A DNA stretch of 64,000 bases, taken from NCBI RefSeq assembly GCF_032922745.1, contig NZ_CP136693.1:2666001-2730000 (forward strand), written 5' to 3'. How positions within the stretch are numbered: position 1 is the stretch's first letter; each line of letters starts with the position of its first letter. The DNA comes from Marinobacter salarius (GTDB lineage Bacteria > Pseudomonadota > Gammaproteobacteria > Pseudomonadales > Oleiphilaceae). Under the pieces are notes generated by a model that saw only the letters and a list, made by a program, of their open reading frames with translations, had not been told where the DNA came from and searched no databases. Shown here one piece after another: positions 45,087 through 54,580 of the stretch. The translations under genes were made by a program, and so were the position numbers.

Positions 45087-45344
45087 ATGCCGGAAACCGT
45101 ATGCCAGCAGGCGATCGAGAGGGTCATGACTTATCTGCGCGACGATGGCGTGGAGTTGGACGCGGAAACCTGTCGACAGGTGCTGCGTTTGGTTGATAGC
45201 GCCATGAAGGACGGTGGTGGGCTGGATTTGCCCGCCCGGTGTATTGAGCTCGTGCCGGACTACTTCAACCGGCCGGGAATGGACATCCCGGCGCCTATTC
45301 CACCCCTGATGCGCGGCCACCTGGGGTACTATCCCCATGACTGA
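45087..45344 (+). CDS. Small conserved-looking protein between opgG and opgH
   Basis: An 85-residue acidic protein without signal peptide or membrane segment (PETVCQQAIERVMTYLRDDG at the start, PLMRGHLGYYPHD at the end). Its stop overlaps the opgH start by eight bases, and GGAG precedes the start, so it is translated with the operon. I do not recognise a family. It may be a regulator or partner of OpgH. TTG 45081, two codons earlier, is an alternative start. Confidence 0.7.
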   Translation: MPETVCQQAIERVMTYLRDDGVELDAETCRQVLRLVDSAMKDGGGLDLPARCIELVPDYFNRPGMDIPAPIPPLMRGHLGYYPHD

Positions 45345-47448
45345 GGTCGTTAATGAAGCCCCCCACGAGCGTTCGGGAACCTGGCGCCGCACCGCCACAG
45401 TGCGTCGCTTTTTCCTGACATTGTTTGTGGTTGGGCAAACCATTGTTGCCAGTTACTTCCTGCTCTGGATTCTGCCGTATCACGGCGGAACATGGGTAGA
45501 GCTCGGCCTGCTTGCGCTTTTTATCCTTCTTTATATGTGGATTGCAGTGGGATTCTGGACGGCCGTGTTTGGTTTCGTACTCAGGCTGATAGGTGGCGAT
45601 CGTCACAGCCTTCTCAAACGCCATCCGGAGTCGGAACTGGAAAACACGGCGCTGGCCAAAACCGCCATCGTTATGCCGATCTACCACGAGCCCGTGAAAT
45701 GGACGCTCAGCGGGTTGAAGGCGGTCTATCAGGACATTGAACGGACCGGGCAGCTGGACCGCTTTGAATTTCATATTATCTCCGACAGCAGGGACCCGAA
45801 CGTCTGGCTCCAGGAACAGGCCGAGTGGCACCGGCTGTGTGAAGAGCTCGGGGCTGGAGGGCGGCTGTTTTATCGTCGTCGGCGCGTCAATCTCAATTTC
45901 AAAAGCGGCAACGTTGCGGACTTTTTGCGGCGTTGGGGGCGCCGTTATCGCTATATGGTTGTGCTGGATGCCGACAGCCTGCTAAGTGCGGGAACCATCG
46001 TGAAAATGGTGCAACTGATGGAGCGGGAACCCAACGTGGGTATCCTGCAGACCGCACCCACCATTATCAACGGTGAGTCTCTCTTTGCCAGAGTGCAGCA
46101 ATTCGCGAACCGCCTTTACTCGTCGTTATTCGCTACTGGCCTGGCAGCCATACAGATGGGAGACGCTGCCTTCTGGGGCCACAACGCCATTCTTCGCGTT
46201 GAGCCCTTTATGACGCACTGCGGTCTTCGCAAGCTGCGGGGCTTCGGGCTTTTTCGCGGGCCCATCATGAGTCACGATTTCGTCGAAGCGGCCTACATGG
46301 GGCGCGCCGGTTATGAGGTGTGGCTTGAGCCTGAGCTTGGCAACAGCTTTGAAGAATCACCGCCCACCATTTCGGATGAACTCTCCCGGGACAATCGCTG
46401 GTCCAGAGGCAACCTCCAGCATCTTTGGATCCTGCTGTTCGGGCGGAAGTTGCGCCTGGCCCACCGGATGGCACTGCTTAACGGCATCATGGCGTACCTT
46501 GCGTCGCCGCTCTGGTTGGCATTCCTGATTCTGACGACCGTTGAAGCCGTGCAAATGACGGTCGCCAGCATCAATTATTTCCCGGAAGGGCATCAGGGGC
46601 TATTCCCCCTATGGCCGGAATGGCGGCCGGAATGGGCTATCGGGCTTGCGTTGAGCACCCTGTCGCTGCTGTTTCTGCCAAAGTTTCTGGCCATCTTTGA
46701 TGCTGTAATCCACGGCCTTGTGCGGGGCTTCGGAGGCGTCTGGCGGCTGTTTCTGAGTGTGTTGCTGGAAATCGTCGTTTCCGTCCTGCTGGCTCCGGTC
46801 CGGATGATGGCCCACAGCCGATACGTCCTTGGGGCTCTTCTCAACGTCTCTTTGTCCTGGGCAGGGCAAAATCGCACAGAAGAAACGACATGGCGGGACG
46901 CTTTTCTGACCCAGTTTCCCGGCATGCTCGTGGGGGCTGGCTGGTCCGCCTTCGCCTGGAGTCTGGACCCCATGTTTTTCCTCTGGTCCCTGCCCGTCGC
47001 GGTGCCACTTGTGTTGGCGGCCCCGACATCGGTGGTGCTCAGCCGTGTAGGGCTGGGCCGGGCGTTCAGAAAGAAAGGGCTTTTGGTGATTCCGGAAGAG
47101 CTTACGCCGGTCGAAGTATTGAACGACGCCAGAAGCGCGAGGGCCCTGGATGATGAGGTCACGGTGATTACCGCTGTGGAGGCCGCCGTGATCCGGCCGA
47201 GCCTGAATCAGCTTCATCTGGCCCTGGCGCGCGCTGATCGTCAGCCCAGAAGGGCTGAGTTGCTGGCACCATTGGTACGACGACTCGCCGACAAAGGGCC
47301 GGACTCGCTGTCCCGGAACGAACTCAGCCAAGTGTTTCGTGACCGCACAGCGTTGGCGGAACTGCACCGGCTTGCCTGGCGTTCCTCGCCAGACAGTTTC
47401 TGGGGACGGCGAATATCCAGTTTGGGCAAGACAAAGCCTCAAGAGTAA
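45337..47448 (+). CDS. opgH: Glucan glucosyltransferase OpgH
   Basis: Processive inner-membrane glycosyltransferase (GT2) that polymerises UDP-glucose into the beta-glucan backbone and exports it. It has 703 residues: two N-terminal membrane helices (about 24-85), the GT2 domain with AIVMPIYHEP, DSRDPNVW, DADSLLSAG (DxD) and DNRWSRGNLQHLW, then about six C-terminal helices. E. coli OpgH has 847 residues and a long cytosolic N-terminus that binds FtsZ; only about 23 residues precede the first helix here. Its start lies inside the preceding gene. Confidence 0.95.
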   Translation: MTEVVNEAPHERSGTWRRTATVRRFFLTLFVVGQTIVASYFLLWILPYHGGTWVELGLLALFILLYMWIAVGFWTAVFGFVLRLIGGDRHSLLKRHPESELENTALAKTAIVMPIYHEPVKWTLSGLKAVYQDIERTGQLDRFEFHIISDSRDPNVWLQEQAEWHRLCEELGAGGRLFYRRRRVNLNFKSGNVADFLRRWGRRYRYMVVLDADSLLSAGTIVKMVQLMEREPNVGILQTAPTIINGESLFARVQQFANRLYSSLFATGLAAIQMGDAAFWGHNAILRVEPFMTHCGLRKLRGFGLFRGPIMSHDFVEAAYMGRAGYEVWLEPELGNSFEESPPTISDELSRDNRWSRGNLQHLWILLFGRKLRLAHRMALLNGIMAYLASPLWLAFLILTTVEAVQMTVASINYFPEGHQGLFPLWPEWRPEWAIGLALSTLSLLFLPKFLAIFDAVIHGLVRGFGGVWRLFLSVLLEIVVSVLLAPVRMMAHSRYVLGALLNVSLSWAGQNRTEETTWRDAFLTQFPGMLVGAGWSAFAWSLDPMFFLWSLPVAVPLVLAAPTSVVLSRVGLGRAFRKKGLLVIPEELTPVEVLNDARSARALDDEVTVITAVEAAVIRPSLNQLHLALARADRQPRRAELLAPLVRRLADKGPDSLSRNELSQVFRDRTALAELHRLAWRSSPDSFWGRRISSLGKTKPQE

Positions 47449-47477
47449 AGAGCCTCAACCTAAGACGGGAGCATGAC

Positions 47478-49064
47478 ATGGACAGACGCACACTGATCAA
47501 AACCTTCGTCAGTCTGGCAGGAGCCCAGGCATTGCCCCTCTCGGCATTGATGTACAGTGGTTCCAGCGTGGCGGGCGAGGTTGGTGAGCCCAAGCCATTC
47601 AGTTACGCGTGGCTGAAAGGCCATGCGCGGGCTTTGGCCGGCGAACCCTGGGTGTCACATGAAGGGGAGTTACCCGGTTCCTTGAAGAATCTGTCCTGGG
47701 ACGATTACCAGGCGATCGGCTTTCGCCCCGAAGAAGCGCTTTGGCGCAACGACGACAATGCGTTCCAGGTGCAGCTCTTCCATCTTGGCCTCTACTTCAA
47801 AACCCCGGTGCGCATCCACGAAGTGGAAGATGGCGAGGCTCGGGAGCTGGCGTACAAGCCGGAATACTTCCGATATGAGGGTGAACAACCCCTGGGAACC
47901 CTGCCGGAGGATCTTGGCTATGCCGGTTTCCGTGTTCACTTCCACACGGACTACGAGCGCGACCTGGCCGCTTTCCTGGGCGCCAGCTACTTCCGGGCGG
48001 TTGGGTCAGAAATGCAATACGGGCTCTCTGCCAGGGGCCTGGCGATCGACACCGCACTGGAAAGCGGGGAAGAGTTCCCGCAGTTTTCGGCCTTCTGGCT
48101 GGAGAAACCGAAACCGGGCAGCCAGAACATGGTGGTCTATGCACTTCTGGATTCACCCAGCACGACCGGTGCCTATGCCTTTACGTTGACCCCGGGACGG
48201 AACATGGTGATGAGCGTGGATGCGGCGCTATACCCGAGAAAACCCATTCAGCGGGTGGGGGTCGCGCCACTGACCAGTATGTACCAGACCGGTGAGAATG
48301 ATCGCCGCATGGCCTATGACTGGCGCCCGGAAATTCACGATTCGGACGGTTTGTCGATTCTGAACGGGCAGGGCGAGTGGCTGTGGCGGCCACTGGTCAA
48401 CCCTCGTTCGATCCGGGTAAATACGTTTGTTGACAATAATCCTCGTGGGTTTGGTTTGTTGCAGCGCGACCGTGGCTTTGCGAATTATCAGGATGACGGC
48501 GTGTTCTACGAGAAGCGTCCGAGCACCTGGGTTACGCCCCACGATGACTGGGGCAAGGGTAGCGTGATGCTGGTGGAGATCCCCACCAAGGACGAGACGT
48601 TCGACAATATCGTCGCCTTCTGGCATCCCGAGAAGCCCATGGAGCCCGGGCAGGAGTATCTCTATTCCTACACGCTGTCATGGGGAGCCGAGCCGCCGAT
48701 GGAGCCAGAGGAGCTGGCCACGGTTCAGGCAACGCGTACGGGATTGGGTGGCGTTGTCGGGCAGGAGAGAGAATACTTCTCCTGGCGATTTGCCGTGGAC
48801 TTTGCCGGCGGCGCGCTGCCGCTGGTGGGAGACGATGCGGAGGTAGAGCCGGTGATAACGGCCAGCCGCGGGGAGGTGGAAATCACGTCTGCACGACCAC
48901 TGGATTCCATTGGTGGCTATCGGGCTATGTTTGACCTGGTGCCCGACGACTCCCTGGAGCCGATTGACCTGCGCCTTCAGCTCAAGCTCGGCAATCAGGT
49001 CCTTACCGAAACCTGGTTGTACCAGTACACGCCGCCTCCCAAGGACGAGCGCACGCTCTATTAG
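47478..49064 (+). CDS. opgD: Periplasmic glucan protein OpgD, Tat-exported
   Basis: A 528-residue MdoG/MdoD-family protein that controls glucan backbone structure. The N-terminus DRRTLIKTFVSLAG is a twin-arginine signal as in E. coli OpgD, so it is probably exported folded, unlike OpgG. MdoG core motifs: SWDDYQAIGFRPEEALW, GASYFRAVG and LSARGLAIDT. It shares long collinear blocks with OpgG. GGGAG precedes the ATG; 29 bases after opgH. It ends the OPG operon. Confidence 0.93.
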   Translation: MDRRTLIKTFVSLAGAQALPLSALMYSGSSVAGEVGEPKPFSYAWLKGHARALAGEPWVSHEGELPGSLKNLSWDDYQAIGFRPEEALWRNDDNAFQVQLFHLGLYFKTPVRIHEVEDGEARELAYKPEYFRYEGEQPLGTLPEDLGYAGFRVHFHTDYERDLAAFLGASYFRAVGSEMQYGLSARGLAIDTALESGEEFPQFSAFWLEKPKPGSQNMVVYALLDSPSTTGAYAFTLTPGRNMVMSVDAALYPRKPIQRVGVAPLTSMYQTGENDRRMAYDWRPEIHDSDGLSILNGQGEWLWRPLVNPRSIRVNTFVDNNPRGFGLLQRDRGFANYQDDGVFYEKRPSTWVTPHDDWGKGSVMLVEIPTKDETFDNIVAFWHPEKPMEPGQEYLYSYTLSWGAEPPMEPEELATVQATRTGLGGVVGQEREYFSWRFAVDFAGGALPLVGDDAEVEPVITASRGEVEITSARPLDSIGGYRAMFDLVPDDSLEPIDLRLQLKLGNQVLTETWLYQYTPPPKDERTLY

Positions 49065-49095
49065 CGTCGCCTCCGGGCGGTGATGGCTGCCTCTC

Positions 49096-49190
49096 TGTCA
49101 ACAATAAAGCAGCCAGGTAATCCAGGATTGTTGACAATAATCGAGTTAGGGCGTAGATTTCCGGTAATTCCAGTCACTATTGTTGACAAA
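49096..49190. promoter_or_regulatory. Three operator copies upstream of the GntR/prp operon
   Basis: ATTGTTGACAAT at 49127-49138 and ATTGTTGACAAA at 49179-49190 are direct copies; TGTCAACAATA at 49096-49106 is the same motif inverted. GntR/FCD regulators bind such short near-palindromic sites, often autoregulating. The last copy ends two bases before the regulator start codon. Spacing between the two direct copies is 52 bases, about five helical turns. Confidence 0.75.
49131..49159 (+). promoter_or_regulatory. Candidate sigma-70 promoter of the prp operon
   Basis: TTGACA at 49131-49136, inside operator copy 2, is followed after 17 bases by TAGATT (49154-49159), four of six matches to -10. 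Binding at the operator would block the -35 box. Transcription would begin about 49166, giving a short leader. Confidence 0.5.
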
Positions 49191-49192
49191 AT

Positions 49193-49873
49193 ATGCCGGA
49201 AGCTATCGCCCAAACCTATACCCGTGCCGATGAAGCCTTCGATTGTCTGCAAACGGCCATCGTGAAGGGCGACCTTGCCCCTGGCGAAAAGATCGGCGAA
49301 GTCGAACTCTGCTCCCGTTTCAATCTTACCCGTGGACCGCTGCGCGAGGCGCTTGGCCGTCTTGAATCCCGGGGGTTGCTGGTGCGCCGGCCCCACGCCG
49401 GGGTAAAGGTGGTCTCAGTCAGCGCTGATGAACTCATGGAACTCTACCGCATTCGCGAAACCATGGAGGGGCTCGCCGCCCGTCAGGCCGCCGAGCGAAT
49501 GACCGATCAGGAAATCGCTGACCTGTCCGCCACCCTCGATAGCCATGAGCGAATGATCGAACAGGCCCAGGGTCAGGCCTACTATCAGGCAGAAGGCGAC
49601 TACGACTTCCATCACCGCATTGCCACCGGCAGTCGCAACACTAAACTCGCGCAAATGCTGTTGGGTGATCTTTACTATATGGTCCGGATGTACCGTTACC
49701 GTTTGAGCACGTCATCCGGGCGCCCTCACATGGCGCTGGGGGAGCATCGCAGAATTGTTGAAGCCATCGCTCAGCGTGACGGCGAGCTGGCGGAATTCCT
49801 GATGAAACGACACATCCATGCGGCCCGCAGAAACATCGAGAAAAAGATCCAGCAAGGCGATTTAACGATCTAG
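49193..49873 (+). CDS. GntR-family regulator of the methylcitrate operon
   Basis: A 226-residue GntR/FCD (FadR subfamily) regulator: N-terminal winged helix (LCSRFNLTRGPLREALGRLESRG, about 38-62) and C-terminal FCD ligand domain with metal/ligand histidines (DFHHRIATGS, GEHRRIVEAI, HIHAARRNI). The propionate operons of many proteobacteria carry such a regulator, likely sensing a methylcitrate-cycle acid. No ribosome site precedes ATG 49193; operator copy 3 occupies that place. prpB follows after 29 bases. Confidence 0.9.
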   Translation: MPEAIAQTYTRADEAFDCLQTAIVKGDLAPGEKIGEVELCSRFNLTRGPLREALGRLESRGLLVRRPHAGVKVVSVSADELMELYRIRETMEGLAARQAAERMTDQEIADLSATLDSHERMIEQAQGQAYYQAEGDYDFHHRIATGSRNTKLAQMLLGDLYYMVRMYRYRLSTSSGRPHMALGEHRRIVEAIAQRDGELAEFLMKRHIHAARRNIEKKIQQGDLTI

Positions 49874-49902
49874 AACCATCACACCAAATAACGAGGTTAC
49901 TC

Positions 49903-50790
49903 ATGTCCAAAACACTATCCCCAGGCGCACGCTTCCGCAAAGCCCTGAAAGAAAACCACCCCTTACAGATTGTCGGTACCATCAACGCCTATACTGCCAT
50001 GATGGCGGAAAAGGTCGGTCACCAGGCCATCTACCTGTCCGGAGGCGGTGTTGCCAATGCTTCCTATGGTTTGCCGGATCTGGGCATGACCACTCTGAAC
50101 GATGTGGTCGAGGATGTCCGCCGCATCACTGCGGCCACCGACGTCCCGCTGCTGGTAGACATCGATACCGGATGGGGCGGGGCCTTCAACATTGCTCGCA
50201 CAATCCGTGAAATGGAACGCGCTGGCGCAGCTGCGGTTCATATCGAGGATCAGGTTGCCCAGAAACGCTGTGGTCACCGACCGAACAAGGAAATCGTCTC
50301 CCAGGAAGAAATGGTGGATCGCATCAAGGCCGCCGTGGATGCCCGTCAGGACGATGACTTTTTCATCATGGCCCGCACCGACGCGTTCCAGAAAGAAGGC
50401 CTGGAAGCGGCCATTGAGCGCGCAAAGGCCTGCATAGAAGCAGGCGCCGACGGCATTTTTGCTGAAGCGGTGACCGAGTTGGAGCACTACAAGGCCTTCT
50501 CTGAAGCCTTGGACGTGCCGGTGCTGGCCAATATTACCGAGTTCGGTGCCACGCCGTTGTACAATCGCAAGGAGCTTGCAGATGCCGGCGCCGGTATGGT
50601 GCTGTATCCATTGAGTGCCTTTCGCGCCATGAACAAGGCGGCACTGACAGTTTACGAAAACATCCTCGAGAAAGGTGACCAGAAAGACGTGGTTGACCTT
50701 ATGCAAACGCGGATGGAGTTGTACGATTTCCTGAACTACCACGATTTCGAACAGAAGCTGGACGAGCTGTTCCAGCAGAAAAAGGGTTAA
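49903..50790 (+). CDS. prpB: 2-methylisocitrate lyase
   Basis: Cleaves 2-methylisocitrate to pyruvate and succinate, last step of the methylcitrate cycle for propionyl-CoA. It has 295 residues; catalytic Cys123 in KRCGHRP, metal-site DIDTGWGG, and GTINAYTAMMAEKVG are family signatures. GAGG precedes the ATG. Second gene of the gntR-prpB-prpC-acnD-prpF operon. Confidence 0.96.
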   Translation: MSKTLSPGARFRKALKENHPLQIVGTINAYTAMMAEKVGHQAIYLSGGGVANASYGLPDLGMTTLNDVVEDVRRITAATDVPLLVDIDTGWGGAFNIARTIREMERAGAAAVHIEDQVAQKRCGHRPNKEIVSQEEMVDRIKAAVDARQDDDFFIMARTDAFQKEGLEAAIERAKACIEAGADGIFAEAVTELEHYKAFSEALDVPVLANITEFGATPLYNRKELADAGAGMVLYPLSAFRAMNKAALTVYENILEKGDQKDVVDLMQTRMELYDFLNYHDFEQKLDELFQQKKG

Positions 50791-50822
50791 TCAAAATCCA
50801 AACATTGATGAGGGGGAAAACC

Positions 50823-51953
50823 ATGGCTGAAGCAAAACAACTCGGAGGCGCAGGTCTTCGCGGCCAGGTGGCTGGCGTAACGTCACTGTGTACTGTTGGC
50901 CAATCCGGCGCCGGCCTGACCTATCGTGGCTATGACATCAGCGACCTGGCGGACCACGCCCAGTTTGAGGAAGTGGCCTACCTGCTGCTGCGCGGCAAGC
51001 TACCTAACCGGCAGGAGCTTGAGGACTACAAGACAAAACTTGTGAGTATGCGTGAACTGCCATACGCCGTGAAATCTGTCCTGGAGCACATTCCCAAAGA
51101 CGCTCACCCCATGGATGTGATGCGCACCGGCTGCTCAATGCTGGGCAACCTGGAAACGGAGACCGACTTCAGCCAGCAGAACGACAAGATCGACCGCATG
51201 CTGGCGCTGTTCCCGGCCATCATCACCTACTGGTACCGCTTCGCCCATGAAGGCGTGCGTATCGATACCGCCAGCGACGTGGATTCCATTGGTGGCCATT
51301 TCCTGGAACTGCTTCACGGCAAGAAACCCAGCGAACTGCATGAGCGCGTTATGAACGTGTCGCTGATTCTTTATGCAGAGCATGAGTTCAACGCCTCTAC
51401 CTTCACGGCTCGTGTGTGTGCTTCCACCCTGTCGGATATCCACAGCTGCGTGACCGGTGCCATTGGTACCCTGCGCGGCCCGCTCCACGGTGGTGCCAAT
51501 GAGGCGGCCATGGCGCTGATCCAGAAATTCCAGACCCCGGACGAAGCCGAGAAAGGCCTGCTGGGCATGCTGGAGCGCAAAGAGAAGATCATGGGCTTCG
51601 GCCATGCGATCTACAGGGAGTCTGATCCCCGCAACGCCATCATCAAGAAATGGTCGGAGGAGCTCGCCAAGGAAGTGGGTGATACCGTTCTGTACCCGGT
51701 ATCGGTTCGTTGTGAGGAGGTCATGTGGCGCGAGAAGAAGCTGTTCTGCAACGCCGACTTCTTCCATGCCTCCGCCTATCACTTCATGGGTATCCCGACC
51801 GAACTGTTTACTCCCATCTTCGTGATGTCGCGAGTGTCTGGTTGGACCGCCCACGTGAAAGAACAGCGTGAAAATAACCGCATCATTCGCCCAAGTGCCG
51901 ACTACGATGGCCCGGCGGATTCTAAATGGGTGCCGATCGACGAGCGGCCGTAA
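50823..51953 (+). CDS. prpC: 2-methylcitrate synthase
   Basis: Condenses propionyl-CoA with oxaloacetate. It has 376 residues of short citrate synthase type with the active-site histidines in GPLHGGANE and MGFGHAIY and the C-terminal PTELFTPIFVMSR region. Start ATG 50823 follows GAGGGGG; the frame from 50805 adds six unlikely residues. Operon context distinguishes it from the ordinary citrate synthase. Confidence 0.95.
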   Translation: MAEAKQLGGAGLRGQVAGVTSLCTVGQSGAGLTYRGYDISDLADHAQFEEVAYLLLRGKLPNRQELEDYKTKLVSMRELPYAVKSVLEHIPKDAHPMDVMRTGCSMLGNLETETDFSQQNDKIDRMLALFPAIITYWYRFAHEGVRIDTASDVDSIGGHFLELLHGKKPSELHERVMNVSLILYAEHEFNASTFTARVCASTLSDIHSCVTGAIGTLRGPLHGGANEAAMALIQKFQTPDEAEKGLLGMLERKEKIMGFGHAIYRESDPRNAIIKKWSEELAKEVGDTVLYPVSVRCEEVMWREKKLFCNADFFHASAYHFMGIPTELFTPIFVMSRVSGWTAHVKEQRENNRIIRPSADYDGPADSKWVPIDERP

Positions 51954-51982
51954 TCCGATAAACCAGAATTTGAGTACCGCCC

Positions 51983-54580
51983 ATGAACACTGATTACCGC
52001 AAACCCCTCCCGGGCACCGACCTGGAGTATTTTGACACCCGTCAGGCTGTGGAAGACATCCAGCCTGGCGCCTACGACAAACTGCCGTACACTTCCAAGA
52101 TCCTGGCAGAGCAGCTGGTTCGTCGTTGTGATCCATCGGCACTGACGGATTCCCTCAAGCAGCTGATCGAACGTAAGCGGGACCTGGATTTCCCCTGGTA
52201 CCCGGCCCGCGTGGTTTGCCATGACATCCTTGGCCAGACGGCCCTGGTAGATCTGGCTGGCCTGCGCGATGCCATCAAGGAAAAGGGTGGTGATCCGGCG
52301 AAAGTCAATCCGGTGGTGCCCACCCAGTTGATCGTGGATCACTCGCTGGCCGTTGAGCACGCCGGTTTCGAGAAAGACGCGTTTGAGAAAAACCGTGCCG
52401 TGGAAGACCGTCGCAACGACGACCGCTTCCACTTCATCAACTGGACCAAGACTGCGTTCAAGAATGTGGATGTGATTCCTCCGGGCAACGGCATCATGCA
52501 CCAGATCAACCTGGAGAAGATGTCGCCGGTGGTTCAGAACCGTGACGGTATTGCGTATCCGGATACCTGCGTGGGAACCGACAGCCACACGCCAATGGTA
52601 GATGCCCTTGGTGTTATTTCCGTGGGTGTTGGCGGCCTTGAAGCCGAAAGCGTGATGCTGGGCCGCGCCTCCATGATGCGCCTGCCGGACATCGTGGGTG
52701 TGGAGCTCAAGGGCAAGCTGCAACCAGGAATCACAGGTACCGACATGGTGCTGGCTATCACTGAATTCCTGCGTAAAGAAAGGGTGGTAGGTGCCTACCT
52801 GGAATTCTACGGCGAAGGCGCCGACAGCCTGACCGTAGGTGACCGGGCCACCATCTCCAACATGACTCCGGAATACGGTGCCACGGCGGCGATGTTCTAT
52901 ATCGACGGCCAGACCATCGATTACCTCAAGCTGACCGGGCGTGAAGACGACCAGGTCGCCCTGGTTGAGACCTACTCCAAAGAGACAGGCCTGTGGGCCG
53001 ACAGCATGAAAAACGCCGAATACGAGCGAGTGCTGACGTTTGACCTGTCCAATGTGCACCGTACGCTGGCAGGCCCGTCCAACCCCCACGCGCATCTTCC
53101 CACCTCCGAACTGGCCGAGCGCGGTGTTGCCGGCAAGTGGGAAAAGGAAGAGGGCAAGATGCCGGACGGCGCGTGCATCATCGCCGCGATTACCAGTTGC
53201 ACGAACACCAGCAACCCCCGCAATATGGTGGCCGCAGGCCTGATCGCCCGTAATGCCAACAAGCTGGGCCTGACTCGCAAGCCCTGGGTAAAGACTTCCC
53301 TGGCGCCGGGCTCCAAGACGGTAAAAATGTATCTGGAAGAAGCCAGCCTGATGTCCGAGCTGGAAGAGCTCGGCTTCGGCGTAGTGGCTTTCGCCTGCAC
53401 CACCTGCAATGGCATGAGCGGCGCACTGGACCCGAAGATCCAAAAGGAAATTGTTGATCGGGACCTGTATTCCACCGCCGTGCTCTCGGGCAACCGGAAC
53501 TTTGACGGCCGGATTCACCCCTACGCCAAGCAGGCGTTCCTGGCATCACCGCCACTTGTGGTGGCGTATGCGATTGCAGGTACCATCCGCTTTGACATCG
53601 AGAAAGACGCCTTGGGTCACGACAAGGATGGCAACCCCATCACCTTGAAGGACATCTGGCCGGACGATGCGGAAATTGATGCCATCGTGAAGTCCAGCGT
53701 GAAGCCGGAGCAGTTCCGCAGCACGTACATCCCGATGTTCGACATCACCCGGGATGCGCACGCCAACACCAACCCGAACTACGACTGGCGCCCCCAGAGC
53801 ACCTACATTCGCCGCCCGCCGTATTGGGAAGGTGGCATGGTAGGCGAGAAAACCCTGAAGGGTATGCGCCCGCTGGCGGTGTTGCCGGACAACATCACCA
53901 CCGACCACCTGTCGCCGTCCAACGCGATCCTGATGGACAGCGCAGCCGGTGAATACCTGCATAAAATGGGCGTGCCGGAGGAAGACTTCAACTCCTACGC
54001 CACCCATCGGGGCGATCACCTGACGGCACAGCGTGCAACCTTCGCCAACCCGAAGCTGTTCAACGAAATGGTGCGGGACGAGAGCGGCAAGGTGAAGCAG
54101 GGCTCCCTGGCGAGGGTTGAGCCGGAAGGCAAGGTCACCCGCATGTGGGAAGCCATCGAAACCTACATGGAACGGAAGCAGCCACTGATCATCATCGCCG
54201 GTGCCGACTACGGTCAGGGTTCGTCCCGTGACTGGGCGGCCAAGGGCGTGGCCCTGGCGGGCGTGGAAGCCATCGTGGCCGAAGGCTTTGAGCGCATTCA
54301 CCGCACCAATCTCGTCGGCATGGGTGTTATGCCTCTGCAGTTCGAGGAAGGCACCACGCGGCAAACCCTGGGTATTGATGGTACCGAAACCTATGATGTA
54401 GAGGGTACAGCCGCACCGCGTGCACAACTCACGCTGGTTATCCACCGCAACAACGGCAGCACCGAGCGTGTGCCCGTGATCTGCCGTCTGGATACAGCGG
54501 AAGAAGTGTCTATCTATAGTGCTGGTGGTGTGCTTCAGCGCTTTGCCGAGGACTTCCTGCAATCGGAGGGCGCCGCATGA
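51983..54580 (+). CDS. acnD: Fe/S-dependent 2-methylcitrate dehydratase AcnD
   Basis: Aconitase-family enzyme that dehydrates 2-methylcitrate, working with PrpF. It has 865 residues with the [4Fe-4S] cysteines in AITSCTNTSNP and ACTTCNGMSG, GVGGLEAESVMLG, and the C-terminal swivel domain with DYGQGSSRDWAAKG. It is shorter than AcnA and of the AcnD type by its operon partner. The last codon overlaps the prpF start (ATGA). A long antisense open frame across it is a codon-usage shadow. Confidence 0.95.
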   Translation: MNTDYRKPLPGTDLEYFDTRQAVEDIQPGAYDKLPYTSKILAEQLVRRCDPSALTDSLKQLIERKRDLDFPWYPARVVCHDILGQTALVDLAGLRDAIKEKGGDPAKVNPVVPTQLIVDHSLAVEHAGFEKDAFEKNRAVEDRRNDDRFHFINWTKTAFKNVDVIPPGNGIMHQINLEKMSPVVQNRDGIAYPDTCVGTDSHTPMVDALGVISVGVGGLEAESVMLGRASMMRLPDIVGVELKGKLQPGITGTDMVLAITEFLRKERVVGAYLEFYGEGADSLTVGDRATISNMTPEYGATAAMFYIDGQTIDYLKLTGREDDQVALVETYSKETGLWADSMKNAEYERVLTFDLSNVHRTLAGPSNPHAHLPTSELAERGVAGKWEKEEGKMPDGACIIAAITSCTNTSNPRNMVAAGLIARNANKLGLTRKPWVKTSLAPGSKTVKMYLEEASLMSELEELGFGVVAFACTTCNGMSGALDPKIQKEIVDRDLYSTAVLSGNRNFDGRIHPYAKQAFLASPPLVVAYAIAGTIRFDIEKDALGHDKDGNPITLKDIWPDDAEIDAIVKSSVKPEQFRSTYIPMFDITRDAHANTNPNYDWRPQSTYIRRPPYWEGGMVGEKTLKGMRPLAVLPDNITTDHLSPSNAILMDSAAGEYLHKMGVPEEDFNSYATHRGDHLTAQRATFANPKLFNEMVRDESGKVKQGSLARVEPEGKVTRMWEAIETYMERKQPLIIIAGADYGQGSSRDWAAKGVALAGVEAIVAEGFERIHRTNLVGMGVMPLQFEEGTTRQTLGIDGTETYDVEGTAAPRAQLTLVIHRNNGSTERVPVICRLDTAEEVSIYSAGGVLQRFAEDFLQSEGAA

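Noticed and set aside
45323..45336. GGGG/CCCC repeat just before the opgH ATG
   Set aside because: A four-base stem lying within the coding end of the small gene; not enough to claim an RNA switch.
51902..53518. 538-codon open frame opposite prpC/acnD
   Set aside because: Both real genes have full catalytic motifs; the antisense frame is a product of codon bias and has no family resemblance.
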